From: Euperipatoides rowelli
Taxonomy: Eukaryota > Onychophora > Udeonychophora > Euonychophora > Peripatopsidae
Assembly (NCBI GenBank): GCA_003024985.2
Contig: PXIH01S0047163.1
Length of the DNA stretch: 12,077 nt
Reading direction: 5' to 3' (one strand)
The first letter of the stretch is position 1, and the number at the start of each line of letters is the position of its first letter. Shown here piece after piece: positions 8,211-12,077 of the stretch. The translations under genes and the position numbers were made by a program. A model generated the notes under the pieces. It worked only from the letters and a program-made list of their open reading frames with translations, was not told the origin of the DNA and searched no databases.

Positions 8211-8890
8211 AATAATAGATAAAATTTTAGATAGTAAACAGTTAAGTGGCCCATATTTAGAGTTTTATGTATAAATTGTTTTGTTGTGTTGATGTTTCCA
8301 CACTTATTTTAGCATCTGTGTTTTCTTTTTTTCTCTTCCTGTTAAAAGTACACAAACATTTTGTTGCTGTCAAGTATATACTGCACAAGAAAATATAGCC
8401 TAGGTATTTTCTTAGCAATCTAACTATAATAATCGGCAAGTTTGGTCACTTTGGTCATGTCTGTGTTGCTGCTCGGCCATCTTCTGTGAGCCGATTAAGC
8501 GCAAAGTAGTTTTTGTTCTATTTTCTGTCCATAGATGTTGCTGTATCCGTCATTTTTGACGGACTTTTAAACTAGTAAATAAATATTATATATACAGTAT
8601 TATTTATTGTTACTTTACGGATTTATTATTCTATGAATCGGAAAGAATTCTTAAATGCATACTCAGCATTAAGATATTCTAGTCACATGTTTCTCAGATA
8701 TAGTTGTAAATACAGTATATCTTGTAATTGAAATATAATTTTATTCTGACATATTTAAGATACAGTTTAGTGTGTGTAAAATACAATTTAATGTATTTGT
8801 AATTTATAAATAACTAGCTTAAAGTTGTTCATTCCAAATGAAAAATAAATCCTGCATTAACCCGAAGTATTAAAACAAATATCTACACAT
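8211..8890. other. No gene; AT-rich non-coding DNA
   Basis: The first bases may be the LINE 3' untranslated region. A less AT-rich patch at 8433-8570 holds two TTTGGTCA copies, a TCCGTC/GACGGA hairpin near 8545-8562, and on the minus strand an ATG in good Kozak context (AGAAGATGGCC, ATG around 8477-8479) opening an 18-codon frame that stops. I do not call a gene from it. Confidence 0.5.
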
Positions 8891-9206
8891 GTGCAGCAGT
8901 GGTGTGTTCAGGTTTAATAGTAGCCTGTATTTTGCGCTGGGTCCTAGAGAGTAATTATGCCAAATTTAGTCCAGATCAGTCCATAGTGTACAGAATGAAA
9001 AAAAATCCCTGTGTTAATCCCAAACTTTTAAGAAAAACTGTTTGGCATGTGCAGCAGTGGTGTATCAAGGTTTATTGGTAGCCTGCATTTTGGTGCTGGG
9101 TCTTAGAGAGTAACTATGCCAAATTCGGTCTTAAGGTTTAGGATTGTATAGAATGAAAAAATCCTGTGTTAATTCCAATTTCTAAGAAAAACTTTCATGA
9201 GAGCCT
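8891..9206 (+). repeat. Tandem pair of a ~158-bp repeat
   Basis: Copy 1 starts at 8891 and copy 2 at 9049, both with GTGCAGCAGTGGTGT, giving a period of 158 bases. They share GTAGCCTG, GCTGGGTC, TAGAGAGTAA, TATGCCAAATT, AGAATGAAAAAA, CTGTGTTAAT and AAGAAAAACT in the same order with scattered substitutions. Copy 2 loses similarity at about 9195-9206. The 60-codon plus-strand frame at 8899-9081 crosses both copies and is incidental. Confidence 0.9.
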
Positions 9207-9246
9207 AGAACCCGGATACAATAAGTGGCATTTTAGTAAATGGATA

Positions 9247-9301
9247 GCAGCTTTATTTTATTATTTACAGTCCTAACCTTACCCTGAACCCTAACTCCTA
9301 C
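9247..9301 (+). repeat. Degenerate CCTAACC tract, second copy
   Basis: GCAGCTTTATTTTA is followed after a short AT stretch by CCTAACC, TTACCCTGAACCC and CTAACTCC. It repeats the order seen at 6791-6840 in the same orientation and sits between copies 2 and 3 of the 158-bp repeat. Confidence 0.5.
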
Positions 9302-9403
9302 TACGTATTTAACACATCAGGCTTGAACCCTAGGATGATCTAGAGGTGAAATAATACTTTTTTTGATCGATTTCGATAATTTGACACCAACTTCCGTTGG
9401 CCG

Positions 9404-9447
9404 TCTCTAATGACAGAAATATATGCGCAGATGTTAACAACACGGTA
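9404..9447 (-). repeat. 44-nt inverted match to part of the hAT MITE at 1488
   Basis: Read on the minus strand this stretch matches 1799-1842 at about 38 of 44 positions by hand alignment, including AACATCTGC, CATATATTTC and GTCATTA. It is outside any element whose ends I could find, so it is probably a fragment of a related repeat, or a sequence captured by both. Confidence 0.65.
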
Positions 9448-9492
9448 ACTGTCAATTACTGGATACCGTTTCTAGGTACTTCTAAACTTTCT

Positions 9493-9612
9493 GAGCAGTG
9501 GTGTGTCCCGATTTAATGATAGCTTATATTTTGCACTTGGTCCTAGAGAATAACTATAGCACTATGCCAAATTTGGGCCAGATTGGTGCAAGGGTTTAGG
9601 ATTCTATAGAGA
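9493..9612 (+). repeat. Third copy of the ~158-bp repeat, partial
   Basis: GAGCAGTGGTGTG, ATTTAATGATAGC, TTGGTCCTAGAGAATAACTA, ATGCCAAATTTGG and GTTTAGGATTCTATAGAG follow the order of copies 1 and 2. A short insertion (TAGCACTA) separates AACTA from TGCC. It lies about 600 bases from copy 1 in the same orientation, so the intervening DNA probably entered an originally longer array. Confidence 0.8.
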
Positions 9613-10191
9613 AAATACAGATATTTTATATATAGATTTTAGATATTCAAGAAATAAAATTATAATATTTTTTTTATTTTTAAAATTTGACTTGAGCATG
9701 ACCAACAAGCAAAACAAAAAACAAATTAAATTCTGCTCCTGTCCATCATTGCAAAGATTGGACAGTTACTAACATTGCTATAATAATAAGACAGGTGGCA
9801 TGGAAACCAATTTGGAGTTGTAGTATGGTTCCTTACATCTTGGTATTTACTATTAGTTGTTAAAAAAAAAAGTTAATATCTATAGAAACTAATTTGTTGT
9901 TACAGTTAAACTATAGCAATGATATGTATCCTTTTTCTTACATAGGGTCACTTTACGATTTTTATCTGCAAGAAGTAAGGATTTGAAAAATTCTTAATTA
10001 AGGTAAAATTGCTATTTTATTTTTAATATTTGAACTTTTTCTTTACATATGTAAATAAGCAAGTGAATGAAACAAACATCTTTTTTTTTAAAAGAAAAAA
10101 AAAACTTTTTCTAATTAATAATTAATGTGGCCATTGAACATCAGTAGTGGGTGGTAACTATTTGGGGTCAGATGTTTAAAATACTATTTCA
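9613..10191. other. No gene; AT-rich non-coding DNA
   Basis: Loose similarity between 9680-9720 and 10020-10080 (TTATTTTTAA, TATTTGA/AATTTGA, AAGCAA) hints at an old direct repeat, but I could not align it securely. No coding frame was recognised. Confidence 0.5.
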
Positions 10192-10207
10192 GTGGTCCCT
10201 AAACTGA
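10192..10207. mobile_element. Possible left terminus of an hAT element
   Basis: CAGTGGTCCCTAAACT resembles the terminal inverted repeat of Charlie-type hAT elements. No matching right end was found up to 12077. It might be the left end of the broken hAT copy whose minus-strand coding remains lie at 11000-11410, with the 441-bp MITE inserted between. Confidence 0.3.
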
Positions 10208-10312
10208 TATAATAGAATTTAAAAACAAATAAATATCCAATCAAAATTTTAAAAATTAATGATACAAATCGATTCTCACAGACAAATAAATCGATTTTCA
10301 AAAAAATGGATT

Positions 10313-10330
10313 CAGAATCGTCCATCGCTA
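10313..10330. mobile_element. Possible right terminus of a second hAT-like element
   Basis: The minus strand reads TAGCGATGGACGATTC, similar to TAG-starting hAT termini such as TAGNGATGGNCGAT. It is preceded by three AATCGATT/AATCGATTT-type motifs between about 10265 and 10300. No left partner or 8-bp duplication was found, so this rests on resemblance alone. Confidence 0.25.
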
Positions 10331-10452
10331 GTTTATCTTAAGCCATTGCATTGAGTAAATGCTACATTGTTTGCTTCTGTATTCAATCTTCATGACTCTG
10401 CAGTTAGCACTTTCTTACATTTTACTACATTTTTAGAGCTAGATAAAAGTAG

Positions 10453-10893
10453 GGTTACGGTACGCTTTTGTCAGCAGAAAGCTTTAGGGAAATATCCAGA
10501 TGTAATTTAACGAAATAATAGATTAGACAATTACCTTCAATTTGGGCTATGGAAGAACACACCGTTCTCTATAGATAATGATCGTTTTATTAAAAAAATC
10601 TTTGTTAATAATTGTTGAAGCTATTATAATGCCATTTCTTGTAGATATCACCTAGTGGTGGATGAAGGAAGGATACTTCCTTCATCCAAAAACCATTAAC
10701 TAGATAATATCTATATCCGCTGACATAAAATAGTGCAAAACCAAGCTAGTTTTTTTTTAAGCGATCAAAATGTATAGAAATCGAAGTGTTCTTCCATAGC
10801 CCAAATTGAAGGTGAGTGTCTAATCTAGTGATTCGTTAAATTAAATCTGGATATTTCCCTAAAGCTTCCTACTGATAAAATCGTACCGTAACC
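10453..10893. mobile_element. Complete MITE with 108-bp TIRs and 8-bp target duplication, 441 bp
   Basis: The first 108 bases (10453-10560) match the complement of the last 108 (10786-10893) with about 10 differences by hand count and no gaps. The ends are GGTTACGGTACG and CGTACCGTAACC. Perfect copies of AAAAGTAG flank it at 10445-10452 and 10894-10901, which fixes both boundaries. The middle has no coding frame; a 13-bp-stem hairpin lies at its exact centre. An 8-bp duplication occurs in hAT, P and Merlin elements, while long TIRs starting with G recall Mutator-like elements (usually 9 bp) and the GG start recalls Merlin; the superfamily is not decided. The high arm identity and intact duplication suggest that it is one of the younger insertions here. 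It contains a splice-donor-like AAGGTGAGT at 10809-10817. Confidence 0.93.
10659..10688. repeat. Central hairpin of the 441-bp MITE
   Basis: TGGATGAAGGAAG and CTTCCTTCATCCA form a perfect 13-bp stem around the 4-base loop GATA. Its midpoint (10673.5) coincides with the midpoint of the MITE (10673). Confidence 0.95.
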
Positions 10894-10932
10894 AAAAGTA
10901 GAATTAAACAAAATTGTATAATTTATATAATT

Positions 10933-10982
10933 TGCAGAGTATAAAGTAAAGTGGAGCTCCACTCTAATTGGGGTCCTCTGCA
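10933..10982. repeat. Nested palindrome next to the MITE
   Basis: TGCAGAG (10933-10939) is matched by CTCTGCA (10976-10982), and between them AGTGGAGCTCCACT (10950-10963) is a perfect 14-base palindrome. The block lies between the MITE and the hAT transposase remains and could be part of the latter's end region. Confidence 0.6.
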
Positions 10983-10999
10983 TGTATAGTACAAGGCAA

Positions 11000-11410
11000 C
11001 GTTTTAAATCAGTTTGATATTTGTTGTAGTAAATCACATTGTTGTAATGAATAGTTCGAATTCATCAGAGAAAAAGCCTGTTCACAAATGTATGTATTTC
11101 TAACAACTTGTGCACAAATAATGACATTTTGGTGTAGATTGGAATGTTTGTCCAGGGAAAGGCACCTGTAGAATTTTTATTTATTTATTCATTGTTTAGT
11201 TCTCTAAACATCAATTTATTTATTTATTGTTAAATTCTGGATGTTTCATTTCCAAGTTTTCATCTCAAGCTGTATTCTTTTGGCGTGCTAATAGTTTGAT
11301 GACATCAAGCAGGACAATATTAACGTTGTGCTCGATGAAACACTATTTCTGTGTCCATTGCTTTTGGAAAAACATATTTTTCATCTTCTAGCATCCACTT
11401 TTGTTTTTGA
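11000..11410 (-). pseudogene. Internally deleted hAT transposase (BED finger and hATC ends only)
   Basis: On the minus strand the N-terminal side encodes KYVFPKAMDT (11379-11350) and, in the same frame after two stops, CHQTISTPKEYSLR ending at 11263. This has the order of the BED-type zinc finger of ZBED5/Charlie-like hAT transposases (aromatic W/Y-x-F, C-x-x-C, then I-S-x-x-K-E-Y-x-L-R); the histidine part has shifted frame (KHPEFN near 11243-11226). On the C-terminal side, 11098-11054 encodes NTYICEQAFSLMNSN, the core of the hATC dimerisation domain, followed by eroded sequence to about 11000. The RNase H-like catalytic core, normally over 300 residues, is missing; instead there are TTTA repeats and a GTTTAG/CTAAAC hairpin (11198-11213). 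It cannot make an active transposase. Confidence 0.85.
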
Positions 11411-12077
11411 TCATCCATATATTTTACTGGGTTAAGTTGGCACTTTCACAATACTGCAAAGTAATGGAAGAATTACAGTATGTGCCCAATGATAGATAAT
11501 ATCTAGTAATCCTAAGTAACGACTATGCTCAAGACACAATGGTGATAACTTTTATAGTCCAGGAAAATTCAAGTATGCAGTTAGCCCCATTTATCATATG
11601 CTGCATAATAAACTATTCTTTACTTTATTAGAACATATTTTAATAATTTAACTGTAATTTTTTTAGTCATGGCAGTTCATTTAAATATATTTAAAACTGT
11701 TATGTGGATGTATAAAATGTTATGGGGGGGGGGGGGGCATGGGTTGTTCATATTAAGCTACAGCATATGGAATAGTTACAGCATAGAAAAAAATAATAAA
11801 ATATATATAAAATATTTTTTTCCAATGGTTTGTTTAATAAAGGGTTAACACTTATAAGTTTAATAAATTAATAAAACTACCATTAATCAATCCCATCATG
11901 TAGTCAACATGTACAGTACCTTCATATAAAATCATTTAGATTTTTAAAAAAAAAACATAGCTTTTATTTTTAGATTAGAATATGGTAATGCACAAGGTAC
12001 AGTAATCATTTTCTATTTTAAAATCATATATTATTTATAGCCCAAATTCTACCTTACATTTCAATTATAATAAACAA
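11411..12077. other. No gene; AT-rich non-coding DNA
   Basis: No coding frame, transposon terminus or RNA gene is recognised. The right end expected for the hAT copy is not visible. The notable local feature is the G run listed separately. Confidence 0.55.
11724..11737 (+). repeat. G14 homopolymer
   Basis: Fourteen consecutive G, then CATGGG, in an otherwise very AT-rich region. It could form G-quadruplex-like structure; its length may be a sequencing or assembly artefact. Confidence 0.85.

Noticed and set aside
8433-8479. Minus-strand ATG in strong Kozak context, possible first exon
   Set aside because: The frame stops after 18 codons with no GT donor at a sensible place and no downstream exon in the window.
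8899-9081. 60-codon plus-strand frame
   Set aside because: It crosses the junction of two tandem repeat copies and does not persist in copy 2 or copy 3.
10825-11037. 70-codon minus-strand frame
   Set aside because: It spans the MITE arm, the palindrome and eroded hAT sequence, so it is a chance frame.
1-12077. Search for CRISPR arrays, toxin or defence islands, or prokaryotic operons
   Set aside because: No regular short repeats with spacers, no ribosome binding sites and no long frames; the DNA is eukaryotic.

Overview
The window reads as AT-rich (roughly 70% A+T by eye), gene-poor animal genomic DNA, most likely invertebrate or early-branching chordate; the species cannot be fixed. The evidence is eukaryotic: long A/T homopolymers, a CT/TA microsatellite, no ribosome binding sites or operons, and the remains of four kinds of eukaryotic transposable element. 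I found no intact protein-coding gene, no tRNA or rRNA, and no CRISPR array. All open frames are short; the only ones with recognisable protein similarity are broken transposon genes.

Layout. Positions 1-780 are less AT-rich than the rest and hold an LTR-like block with a TATA box and an Inr-like site (weak call). 1488-1917 is a complete short hAT-type MITE with TIRs and an imperfect 8-bp target duplication. 1926-4315 is non-coding AT-rich DNA with a CT/TA microsatellite and foldbacks. 4316-5460 (minus strand) is the wrecked 3' part of a Ty3/gypsy retrotransposon: connection and RNase H domains, a large internal deletion that removed integrase, the pol C-terminus, a polypurine tract and the start of the 3' LTR. 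5816-6260 is a TA-flanked Tc1/mariner- or pogo-like MITE. 6304-6670 is a three-armed foldback element.

7884-8210 (plus strand) is the C-terminal tail of a non-LTR retrotransposon. 8891-9612 holds three copies of a roughly 158-bp repeat, two of them in direct tandem. Between copies 2 and 3 lie a degenerate CCTAACC tract and a 44-nt piece related to the hAT MITE at 1488. 10453-10893 is a 441-bp MITE with 108-bp TIRs and a perfect 8-bp target duplication. 11000-11410 (minus strand) is an internally deleted hAT transposase that keeps a BED zinc-finger-like end and the hATC dimerisation motif.

The elements do not form a pathway. The region is a graveyard of transposons, mostly non-autonomous, that accumulated and sometimes nested. 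The best-supported observations are the three TIR elements with assignable boundaries (1488, 5816, 10453), the three-armed foldback and the deleted hAT. I did not see a convincing new biological system.
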